Positions 1 to 5,709 of a stretch of 6,690 nt of DNA are shown here, one piece after another. The stretch is taken from positions 1-6,690 of the forward strand of contig USMJ01000068.1 in NCBI GenBank assembly GCA_900555805.1, read 5' to 3'. The notes under the pieces are model-generated. The model saw only the letters and a program-made list of their open reading frames with translations. It did no database searches and was not told the origin of the DNA. Source of the DNA: an uncultured Oscillospiraceae bacterium. GTDB taxonomy: Bacteria; Bacillota; Clostridia; Oscillospirales; Acutalibacteraceae. The translations under genes were made by a program, and so were the position numbers. Position 1 is the stretch's first letter. The number at the start of each line of letters is the position of its first letter.

Positions 1-18
1 GCCATACTGACGTATGGC
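1..18. repeat. Perfect inverted repeat at the window edge
   Basis: GCCATAC (1-7) pairs perfectly with GTATGGC (12-18) around a TGAC loop. No T-run follows on the plus strand, so it is not a plain terminator in that direction. The left side is cut off by the window, so a leftward T-run cannot be judged. Confidence 0.5.
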
Positions 19-23
19 GAGAC

Positions 24-59
24 GAAAAACGCCCGAATGTGCGGGAAATTATGTTTTTC
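24..59 (-). terminator. Possible leftward terminator hairpin
   Basis: Read on the minus strand, a CCCG/CGGG stem (32-35 with 42-45, six-base loop) is followed by CG and then five T. The flanking GAAAAAC (24-30) and GTTTTTC (53-59) also pair, giving a longer hairpin with an internal loop. The GC stem is only four pairs, so this is weak as a terminator. If real, it would end a minus-strand transcript for which no gene is visible, which is why a small RNA is considered. Confidence 0.3.
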
Positions 60-295
60 AGGCGTATAGGGCTTGATTTCTCTCAGCTTAAGCAAGCCGA
101 ACCGCGGGTTTTGCCTTACACCTTCGTGCAGTAACTTCCCAAATCGCAATACTCGTCGTACCGCAAAATATAACTTCGCAAAGACAGAGCCATAAACAAA
201 GAAAAAATTTATTTCAAGAACACAGTCTGCGTGTACCTCATAAAATGATATTGAAATTTAAGTATCTTTTACTTAAAGCTTTCAAATCTATAAAC

Positions 296-302
296 AGGAG
301 GT
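296..302 (+). promoter_or_regulatory. Ribosome binding site fixing a GTG start
   Basis: AGGAGGT lies seven bases before a GTG at 310. No ATG in this frame lies near it, so this near-perfect site supports GTG as the start of the cysteine-rich protein. Confidence 0.85.
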
Positions 303-309
303 ATTATTT

Positions 310-1104
310 GTGGATAACAAAGGCTTTAGTTCCTGTGACAACACACGGATCAAGGAGGCTGTCTGCATCGACACCAACAGAGTTTACGACTCGTGCGCGG
401 ACAAAGACTGCCTGAGCGACCTGCGGCTTATCTTCACAGACAGAGCGCAGTGCGTCGTTGACAAGGCGACAAGCGTCAGATGCCGCGGCGCAGAAGTCAT
501 AAACGCAAGCATAAACGTCGAGAGCGTTCCGTTCAACAGAGGCTGCTACAGTGTTGACATCACCTATTATTTCAAGGTCACTATCGACGTCTGCACAGCT
601 CCCTGCGCCGCTCCCGAAACCGTCTGCGGTCTGACGACATTCTCCAAGAAGTGCATACTCTACGGCTCGGAGGGCAATGTCAAGGTATTCACGAGCGAGC
701 ATCCGACAAGCGACTGCGACTGCGAAAGACCGGCGAGATTCAACTCGACCGCTCCGAGAGCCAAGGTTCAGGTCGTTGAGCCGATAGTTCTTGAAGCCAA
801 GCTCTGTACGCCAAAAGACTGCATGGAATGCATACCTGAAAAGGGCATCCCTGCCTGCATATGCGCTTTGTTCGACGGTCAGTTCCAGCCGCAGTCAAAG
901 GAAAACGCCGTCAAGGTCAGCCTCGGTATCTTCACTATCGTTCAGCTTGAAAGAGACGTTCAGATGCTCATTCCGGCTTATGATTTTTGCGTGCCGACCA
1001 AGGAGTGCTGCATTGACGCTATGGACCCGTGCGATACATTCAGGAAGATCCATTTCCCGATCGAGGAATTTTTCCCGCCCAACTGTAAAAACGACAAGAA
1101 ATAA
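310..1104 (+). CDS. Cysteine-rich conserved protein of unknown function
   Basis: The protein has 264 residues and starts at GTG behind a strong ribosome binding site. It holds 23 cysteines (about 9%), spread along the whole length, some paired as DCDC (135-138), CIC (183-185) and ECC (232-234). There is no signal peptide and no membrane segment, so it should be cytoplasmic or part of an assembled structure. Recognisable blocks are CIDTNRVYDSC (19-29), an alternating hydrophobic stretch around 63-94 (VESVPFNRGC, then YSVDITYYFKV) and SLGIFTIVQLERDVQMLIP (204-222). These beta-rich blocks vaguely recall SPOCS-type spore coat/SipL domains, but I cannot assign the family. From memory, similar proteins occur in many spore-forming Clostridia, so a role in spore coat or a metal- or disulfide-rich assembly is a guess. 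The gene stands alone: a likely terminator follows and the next gene has its own promoter. The coding call is firm, the function unknown. Confidence 0.88.
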   Translation: MDNKGFSSCDNTRIKEAVCIDTNRVYDSCADKDCLSDLRLIFTDRAQCVVDKATSVRCRGAEVINASINVESVPFNRGCYSVDITYYFKVTIDVCTAPCAAPETVCGLTTFSKKCILYGSEGNVKVFTSEHPTSDCDCERPARFNSTAPRAKVQVVEPIVLEAKLCTPKDCMECIPEKGIPACICALFDGQFQPQSKENAVKVSLGIFTIVQLERDVQMLIPAYDFCVPTKECCIDAMDPCDTFRKIHFPIEEFFPPNCKNDKK

Positions 1105-1125
1105 GACAAAAGAGAAAGCCAAATT

Positions 1126-1170
1126 CACGGGCGGCATAAGCCGCCCTGATTCGGTTTATGCCGCCCTGTG
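1126..1170 (+). terminator. Probable terminator with alternative stems
   Basis: GGGCGGCATAA (1129-1139) pairs over 11 bases with TTATGCCGCCC (1156-1166), and CAC/GTG extends the stem past one bulged T. A second option uses the same left arm: GGGCGGC (1129-1135) with GCCGCCC (1140-1146) around an ATAA loop. The DNA after it is AT-rich but lacks a clean T-run (ACTTAAAAATTTTAATTT). The position, 22 bases past the stop codon, fits a terminator for the cysteine-rich gene. Confidence 0.6.
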
Positions 1171-1192
1171 ACTTAAAAATTTTAATTTGGTA

Positions 1193-1222
1193 TTGTTTTA
1201 ACACGTCTTGCTGTGGTATATT
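1193..1222 (+). promoter_or_regulatory. Extended -10 sigma-A promoter for the pyrophosphatase
   Basis: TTGTTT (1193-1198) and TATATT (1217-1222) are 18 bases apart, and TG at 1214-1215 sits one base before the -10 box, making an extended -10. Transcription would begin near 1229, leaving a leader of about 65 bases. The site lies after the preceding terminator, so the pyrophosphatase is probably an independent unit. Confidence 0.6.
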
Positions 1223-1280
1223 AAAGTGTAACAAATCAAAGCTTAGACATACGGCGCAAATGCTTATATATTGACGGCAA

Positions 1281-1286
1281 AGGTGG
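1281..1286 (+). promoter_or_regulatory. Ribosome binding site selecting the ATG at 1295
   Basis: AGGTGG lies eight bases before ATG at 1295 but only two bases before the in-frame ATG at 1289. It lies inside the frame if the TTG at 1271 were used. Spacing therefore favours 1295. Confidence 0.7.
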
Positions 1287-1294
1287 TAATGTCA

Positions 1295-2959
1295 ATGGAA
1301 GAAAAAAGAAATGTATATATCGTAGGTCACAGAAACCCCGACACGGATTCTATCTGTTCGGCGATAGCCTATGCGGATCTCAAGAACCGCGACGGCGGAA
1401 AATATCACTATACCCCGACGAGAGCGGGTCAGATAAACTCCGAGACGGAATATGTCCTCGACTATTTCGGGATGGAGCAGCCGCTCTATCTCAACAACCT
1501 CGGAACGAGAGTTAAGGAAATGGAGATAAGGCACACTCCGACCATCAAGCGTGATCTTTCCCTGAGAAAGGCGTGGCAGCTCATGGGCGACGTCAAGTGC
1601 GTCACTCTGCCCGTTGTCAACGACGACAATGTTCTCAAGGGGCTTATCACCATTCAGGATATCGCGACATCCTACATGCAGGAGCTCAGCGCTTCCATTC
1701 TTTCGGACGCCAAGACGCCGTACAGAAACATAGTCGAAACGCTTGACGCCAAGATGATCGTCGGCGATATCGACGCCTGCTTCGACAAGGGCAAGGTCAT
1801 TATAGCGGCGGCGAACCCCGACGTTATGGAGGAATATATCGAAAAGGACGACATGGTCATTCTCGGAAACAGATATGAGTCGCAGCTGAGCGCTATCGAA
1901 ATGGAAGCCGGCTGTATAGTCGTCTGTCTCGACTCCCCCGTTTCGAAGTCGATTCAGAATCTTGCCAAAGCGAACAACTGCACGGTCATAGTTTCTCCGC
2001 TTGACACATACACCGTCGCGAGACTTCTCAACCAGAGCATGACGGTCGACTATTTCATGACGACCGAAAACTTAGTTACCTTTGATCCGTACGACTACAC
2101 CGAGAGCGTAAAGGGAGTTATGTCGACAAGGCGTTTTCGCGACTTCCCCGTCACAGATAAAGCCGGCCACTATATCGGCATGATATCAAGAAGAAATCTT
2201 CTCGGTGTTAAGAAAAGAGCGGTTATCCTCGTCGATCACAACGAAGTCAGCCAGGCTGTCGACAACATCGAAAACGCCGATATTCTTGAAATTATCGACC
2301 ACCACAGATTAGGCTCGATACAGACGATAGAACCCGTATATTTCAGAAACGAACCCGTCGGATGCACGGCGACTATCATCTGGCAGATATATAAAGAGAA
2401 AAGATATGACATTCCGAAGAATATAGCCGGTCTGCTGTGTAGCGCGATTCTTTCGGACACTCTCCTCTTCCGCTCGCCGACTTGTACCGCGTTGGACAGA
2501 ATGGCAAGCGAGGAACTTTCCAAAATTGCGGGAATCGACTGCGAAAAGTTCGCGATAGATATGTTCACGGCAGGCAGTAACTTACAGCAGAAAACCGCCG
2601 AAGAAATATTCTATCAGGATTATAAGAAGTTCGAATTCGGCGAAATATCGTTCGGCGTCGGACAGATAAGCTCGATGAATGAGAAGGAGCTGGAAGCGAT
2701 AAAGGAAAGGCTGATGCCGATGCTCGAAAAGGTCTGCGAAGAGAGAAGGCTCGACATGGCGTTCTTCATGCTGACGGATATTCTCAAGGAGAGAAGCGAA
2801 CTTCTCTGCTACGGCAAGAACGCTGACGAGTTCATTCATGAAGCGTTCGGAAGAAAGCCCGAAAACGGCTCGATTTTTCTCGAAAATGTCGTTTCGAGAA
2901 AGAAACAGCTTATCCCGGCGTTCATGAACGCTATAAATAAGGAAGATACATTGGCATAA
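1295..2959 (+). CDS. Manganese-dependent inorganic pyrophosphatase with CBS and DRTGG domains
   Basis: This cytoplasmic family II enzyme splits pyrophosphate into two phosphates, pulling biosynthetic reactions forward. It has 554 residues, counted from the ATG chosen by ribosome binding site spacing; the frame stays open up to a TTG at 1271. The DHH catalytic domain begins with GHRNPDTDS (11-19), giving metal ligands H12, D16 and D18, and resumes after an insertion with VDHNE (313-317), IDHH (334-337) and SDT (387-389). The DHHA2 domain ends with SRKKQ (534-538), the substrate-binding motif. The insertion, about 75-303, holds CBS1 (about 80-123), a DRTGG domain (about 135-245) and CBS2 (about 250-303). 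Plain family II enzymes are about 310 residues, so the extra length is this regulatory module. In the Clostridium perfringens homologue, AMP and ADP inhibit and ATP or Ap4A activates; the same is expected here. All expected catalytic motifs are present. Confidence 0.96.
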   Translation: MEEKRNVYIVGHRNPDTDSICSAIAYADLKNRDGGKYHYTPTRAGQINSETEYVLDYFGMEQPLYLNNLGTRVKEMEIRHTPTIKRDLSLRKAWQLMGDVKCVTLPVVNDDNVLKGLITIQDIATSYMQELSASILSDAKTPYRNIVETLDAKMIVGDIDACFDKGKVIIAAANPDVMEEYIEKDDMVILGNRYESQLSAIEMEAGCIVVCLDSPVSKSIQNLAKANNCTVIVSPLDTYTVARLLNQSMTVDYFMTTENLVTFDPYDYTESVKGVMSTRRFRDFPVTDKAGHYIGMISRRNLLGVKKRAVILVDHNEVSQAVDNIENADILEIIDHHRLGSIQTIEPVYFRNEPVGCTATIIWQIYKEKRYDIPKNIAGLLCSAILSDTLLFRSPTCTALDRMASEELSKIAGIDCEKFAIDMFTAGSNLQQKTAEEIFYQDYKKFEFGEISFGVGQISSMNEKELEAIKERLMPMLEKVCEERRLDMAFFMLTDILKERSELLCYGKNADEFIHEAFGRKPENGSIFLENVVSRKKQLIPAFMNAINKEDTLA

Positions 2960-2969
2960 AACTTACAAA

Positions 2970-3003
2970 AACCGCCCACGCAACACCGATTGCATGGGCG
3001 GTT
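2970..3003 (-). terminator. Terminator hairpin for the minus-strand genes
   Basis: A 14-base stem with one C/A mismatch (2970-2983 with 2990-3003) closes a six-base loop. On the minus strand it runs into five T then GTAAG, which suits a Rho-independent terminator for the small membrane protein gene. On the plus strand CTTCGC follows, so it is weaker in that direction. Confidence 0.65.
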
Positions 3004-3013
3004 CTTCGCATAT

Positions 3014-3049
3014 AAAGCCGCATGAATTCCGACTTCATGCGGCTTTTAT
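3014..3049 (+). terminator. Terminator hairpin for the pyrophosphatase gene
   Basis: A perfect 13-base stem (3014-3026 with 3034-3046) with a seven-base loop is followed on the plus strand by a short T-run, the stem's own three T plus one more, then AT. It sits 54 bases past the pyrophosphatase stop and abuts the stop codon of the converging minus-strand gene at 3049. Confidence 0.75.
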
Positions 3050-3390
3050 CAGTCGACAACTATCGACTTTTTCTTTCCGTTTTTGTTTCGCGGATACTCT
3101 CTTATTCTGACAACGAAGTCAAGGTTTACGGCCTCGAGAGACGAGCCGTTTTCTATCAAGAGCGCGTTGTCTTTCACCTCTTTGATGACGCCCTTGACCG
3201 TCTGTCCGTCGCTGAAGGTGTAGACTATGCACTCCTTGCCGACGAAATTCTGAGCTAATTCTTTCATTTTTGAGCGATCTCCTTTCTTTCTTTGCATTTT
3301 GATTACAGCGTAACCGTTTCTTTTCTTTCTCGCGAAATAAATCACGATAAGCATAAGAAAAATTGTCATATACAAAGGATAATTGTCCAT
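3049..3390 (-). CDS. Small single-helix membrane protein with a possible beta-barrel domain
   Basis: The protein has 113 residues and starts at ATG 3390 behind GAGGTG with a five-base spacer. Residues 5-20 form one hydrophobic helix, followed by a strongly basic linker (RKKRNGY at 21-27, then QRKKGDRSK). The positive residues after the helix suggest that the N-terminus faces out and the rest is cytoplasmic. Residues 42-113 form a separate domain: VGKEC (50-54), DGQTVKG (61-67), a DNALLIE strand and the very regular VNLDFVVRIREYPRNKNGKKK. The order of strands and the DG and G positions read like an Sm-like or other small beta-barrel, which is an inference. From memory, a Clostridia family of about 70 residues, possibly DUF6897, resembles this domain. 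A second ribosome binding site precedes M42, so a soluble 72-residue product is possible. An in-frame extension to 3531 exists but overlaps the transporter gene and lacks a ribosome binding site. Function unknown. Confidence 0.85.
   Translation of the reverse strand: MDNYPLYMTIFLMLIVIYFARKKRNGYAVIKMQRKKGDRSKMKELAQNFVGKECIVYTFSDGQTVKGVIKEVKDNALLIENGSSLEAVNLDFVVRIREYPRNKNGKKKSIVVD
3277..3285 (-). promoter_or_regulatory. Internal ribosome binding site before Met42
   Basis: On the minus strand AAAGGAG (3285-3279) is followed by AT and then nine bases to an in-frame ATG at 3267. This is as good as the site for the full-length start and could yield the C-terminal domain alone. Confidence 0.6.
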
Positions 3391-3455
3391 TAAAACACCT
3401 CGTTTTATGTACGCTCGGGTCTCGGGTGAAACGAACTCCCCGATCGGGTTTGAAG

Positions 3456-4622
3456 TTATTCTTTGATCCCGGTCTTTTTGAGCATGAGCAGCGTGGACGA
3501 CATCATGACCGCGAAAGCTGCAAACAGACAATACGGGAACAACTTAACAGTAATATTCTGCGCTATAAAGCCGAATATTATCGGCGACAGCATTATGCTG
3601 ACATAGGCGAAGCCCATCTGCATACCTATGACGGATTGCGAGATATCCTTGCCGAAGTTCAGCGGAGTCAGATGCGTCATGTTTGGAAAAAGCGGACCGT
3701 TGCCGAAGCCTATGAGGAACAAACCTATCGCCGAAAAAGCGAACGGGAGCTTCAGCGCAAGCATAATTACGGCTATACAGGTCACGCACTGACCTGTTAT
3801 TATCAGCTTTCGGCACGGAATTTTGGTCGCCAAAAGTCCAGAGGTCAACCTTCCGAGCGTCATTCCGACAAAATAGACGGTTATTATCTTCGCCGCATAC
3901 TCAGCCGTTGAGCCTTTCGCCTCGACAAGATATGTGCTTCCCCAGACAAGGCACAGCGATTCGATAGTACAGGACGCCATGAAAACCAAAAAGCTTTCGA
4001 CTATTCCCGGGATACGGACAGCCGACTTCAAACTGATTATTTTCGCTTCTTCTTCCTCGTTTTCGCCTTTGAATTTCACCTTTTTCCACACGGGCAGAGT
4101 CGCGAGCAGAAAAACAGAAATGGCGAGCTGAATGAAAAACGCGTTGCGGTAGCCCAAACGCCAATTATTATTTTTCGCCAAAGCCAAAGACATGATGTAG
4201 GGACTGAACGAAACGCCGACGCCGTAGAAGCTGTGGAGAAAATTGATGTGGCTCGCCTTATAATGCATGGCGACATAGTTGTTCAGCGCGGTGTCGACCG
4301 AGCCTGCGCCTAAGCCGAGCGGAATCGCGGAAACGCAAAGCCAGATCATATTTTTCGAAAGCGAAAATCCGAGCAGAGACACGGCGGTCATGGCGGTGCT
4401 GATGAGCGTCGTTTTAGCCGTTCCGAGCTTTTTTATGACCCTTGCGCTCCCGAAACTCGACAGGACGGTTCCGCCCTGAATGATGACGGTGATGAAGTTG
4501 ACATAAGACACGGGCAGAGACATACTGCCGTAGATCGCAGGCCACGCGGCGCCGATGAGCGAATCCGGAACGCCGAGACCGATATAAGCCACAAAGATCA
4601 CAAGCAAAAGTACGGTCGCCAT
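3456..4622 (-). CDS. Major facilitator superfamily transporter, substrate unknown
   Basis: The 388-residue protein has about 12 hydrophobic helices with a charged central loop (about 179-200, including ENEEEE at 187-192), the usual two-bundle MFS layout in the cytoplasmic membrane. The loop after helix 2 (GSARVIKKLG, 58-67) is a degenerate version of the MFS signature. Other conserved-looking blocks are GLGAGSVDTALNNYVA (103-118), HSFYGVGVSFSPYI (130-143), VGMTLGRLTSG (252-262), GFGNGPLFPNMTHLTP (305-320) and SQSVIGMQMGFAYVSIMLSP (328-347). This pattern fits the group often annotated as fucose permease-like or sugar MFS proteins, but the substrate cannot be read from sequence. The ATG at 4622 is preceded by GGAGGAG. 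The tsf terminator ends only about 25 bases upstream and no clear promoter lies between, so expression may depend on read-through. The small membrane protein gene follows after 65 bases. Confidence 0.93.
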   Translation of the reverse strand: MATVLLLVIFVAYIGLGVPDSLIGAAWPAIYGSMSLPVSYVNFITVIIQGGTVLSSFGSARVIKKLGTAKTTLISTAMTAVSLLGFSLSKNMIWLCVSAIPLGLGAGSVDTALNNYVAMHYKASHINFLHSFYGVGVSFSPYIMSLALAKNNNWRLGYRNAFFIQLAISVFLLATLPVWKKVKFKGENEEEEAKIISLKSAVRIPGIVESFLVFMASCTIESLCLVWGSTYLVEAKGSTAEYAAKIITVYFVGMTLGRLTSGLLATKIPCRKLIITGQCVTCIAVIMLALKLPFAFSAIGLFLIGFGNGPLFPNMTHLTPLNFGKDISQSVIGMQMGFAYVSIMLSPIIFGFIAQNITVKLFPYCLFAAFAVMMSSTLLMLKKTGIKE

Positions 4623-4640
4623 GTTCTCCTCCGTTTTCCC

Positions 4641-4672
4641 ATAAAATAAGGGGCGAACCGAGTTCGCCCCTT
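4641..4672 (-). terminator. Rho-independent terminator after tsf
   Basis: An 11-base perfect stem (4648-4658 with 4662-4672) with a three-base CGA loop on the plus strand is followed on the minus strand by TTATTTTAT. It lies 22 bases past the tsf stop codon and directly before the ribosome binding site of the transporter gene. Confidence 0.85.
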
Positions 4673-4694
4673 GTGTTTATGTGATAAGCAAAAA

Positions 4695-5621
4695 TTACTT
4701 AACCATGTTTGCGATTTCTTCAGCGAAGTTCTCGGTCTTCTTTTCAATGCCCTCGCCCTTTGCGAAACGGGTGAAGCCCTTGACCTTGATGTCTGCGCCG
4801 AGTTCCTTAGCTACCTTAGCAACATAGCCTGAAACAGAGCCGTCAAAGAGGTCTGAACGAACGAAGTCCTGATCGAGAAGGCAGTTCTCTGTGTAGTACT
4901 TGCCGATCTTGCCTTCGACGATCTTCTTGAGAACAGCCTCGGGCTTTGAAGCCATCTTCGGGTCTTCCTTCATCTGAGCGACAAGGATCTCCTTCTCCTT
5001 AGCTAGAACCTCAGCGGGAACAGATGCTTCGTCAAGATATGAGGGGCTCATAGCCGCAACCTGCATAGCGACGTTCTTGCCCATAGCTTCGAACTCCGGC
5101 TTTGCGGCTGTTGCTTCGTCTGTGTCGAACTCAACGAGAACGCCGACAGTGCCGCCCATGTGGATATAGGTAGCGACCGGTGCGGCTGCGCGGACGAAAC
5201 GGCGGATCTTCATGTTCTCGCGAAGAGCAAGGAATACTTCCTGAACAGCTTCTTCGACTGTCTCGCTGCCGCCCGAAATTGTGAGCTTAAGGAGAGCGTC
5301 AACATCAGCCGGATCCTGCTCAACAACAGTCTTGACGACCTTTGAAGCGAGATCGACGAACTTGTCTCCCTTAGCGACGAAGTCTGTCTCGCAGTTGATC
5401 TCAACGAGTGCGCCTGCCTTGCCGTCGCTGTAAGCGGCAACAACGCCTTCTGCGGCAACTCTGCTTGCCTTCTTAGCCGCTGAAGCTAAGCCCTTCTCAC
5501 GAAGAACGTCAACAGCCTTATCAATATCACCGTCTGTCTCGACGAGTGCCTTCTTGCAATCCATCATGCCAACTCCGGTCTTTTCACGAAGGAGCTGAAC
5601 ATCTTTAGCTGTAAATGCCAT
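4695..5621 (-). CDS. tsf: Translation elongation factor Ts
   Basis: EF-Ts binds EF-Tu in the cytoplasm and releases GDP so that EF-Tu can reload with GTP. The 308-residue protein starts at ATG 5621 behind AGGAGG with an eight-base spacer. The N-terminal UBA-like domain (about 1-55) carries LREKTGVGMMDCKKAL (11-26). The core begins with ALVEINCETDFVA (71-83); D80 and F81 match the residues that in E. coli disrupt the EF-Tu magnesium site. MGGTVGVLVEFD (155-166) and NVAMQVAA (183-190) belong to the core repeats, and the C-terminus ends FTRFAKGEGIEKKTENFAEE as in Firmicutes. Length and motifs are complete. It lies 88 bases after rpsB on the same strand, the standard pairing, and is probably co-transcribed from the rpsB promoter because I find no separate good promoter in the gap. 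A strong terminator follows; pyrH and frr, common next genes elsewhere, are absent. Confidence 0.98.
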   Translation of the reverse strand: MAFTAKDVQLLREKTGVGMMDCKKALVETDGDIDKAVDVLREKGLASAAKKASRVAAEGVVAAYSDGKAGALVEINCETDFVAKGDKFVDLASKVVKTVVEQDPADVDALLKLTISGGSETVEEAVQEVFLALRENMKIRRFVRAAAPVATYIHMGGTVGVLVEFDTDEATAAKPEFEAMGKNVAMQVAAMSPSYLDEASVPAEVLAKEKEILVAQMKEDPKMASKPEAVLKKIVEGKIGKYYTENCLLDQDFVRSDLFDGSVSGYVAKVAKELGADIKVKGFTRFAKGEGIEKKTENFAEEIANMVK

Positions 5622-5670
5622 AATAAAATCCTCCTATATAATAAGATGTAATATAACTTATTCAAAACAA

Positions 5671-5695
5671 GGCGGATATGAATATCAAATCCGCC
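5671..5695 (-). promoter_or_regulatory. Hairpin between rpsB and tsf, possible attenuator
   Basis: GGCGGAT (5671-5677) pairs with ATCCGCC (5689-5695) across an 11-base loop. On the minus strand TTGTTTTG follows, an imperfect T-run. It begins about 15 bases past the rpsB stop. It could act as a partial terminator that lowers tsf relative to rpsB, or as an RNA processing or stability element. Confidence 0.5.
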
Positions 5696-5709
5696 CGTTG
5701 ATTGTTTGA

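Larger units (their letters stand above)
1..295. other. Gene-free upstream region with several hairpins
   Basis: I see no supported coding sequence in this stretch on either strand. It holds a perfect hairpin at 1-18, a compound hairpin at 24-59, a GGCTTG/CAAGCC pair (70-75 with 93-98), and a small AACC/GGTT hairpin at 100-110. The motif CGCAA recurs near 145, 162 and 177. From about 190 to 295 the sequence becomes AT-rich, as expected of a promoter region for the gene that follows. A weak sigma-A-like pair, TTGAAA at 251-256 and TAAAGC at 274-279 (17 apart), is the best plus-strand promoter I can find, and it is poor. The dense pairing in 1-135 may mean an unannotated small RNA, but I could not match it to tmRNA, RNase P RNA, SRP RNA or 6S RNA by eye. 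Confidence 0.4.

Noticed and set aside
239..246. CATAAAAT resembling a sporulation sigma-E -10 box before the cysteine-rich gene
   Set aside because: No fitting -35 element is found about 14 bases upstream, and an eight-base match in AT-rich DNA is easily random. It would be attractive for a coat protein but is not supported.
304..702. 132-residue antisense open frame over the cysteine-rich gene
   Set aside because: It has no ribosome binding site and mirrors the codon bias of the real gene opposite, where a strong site and terminator exist.
1271..1294. TTG at 1271 or ATG at 1289 as the pyrophosphatase start
   Set aside because: The only good ribosome binding site (1281-1286) is inside the frame for TTG and two bases from the ATG at 1289; it fits the ATG at 1295, just before the conserved catalytic N-terminus.
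3415..3448. CTCGGGT repeated twice and palindrome CCCGATCGGG between the transporter and the small membrane protein gene
   Set aside because: Possible stems are short (three to five pairs) with poor loops and no T-run, so I cannot call a terminator or operator.
3391..3531. In-frame N-terminal extension of the small membrane protein to 160 residues
   Set aside because: It overlaps the 3' end of the transporter gene, lacks a ribosome binding site, and places unrelated polar sequence before the membrane helix. The ATG at 3390 has a suitable site.
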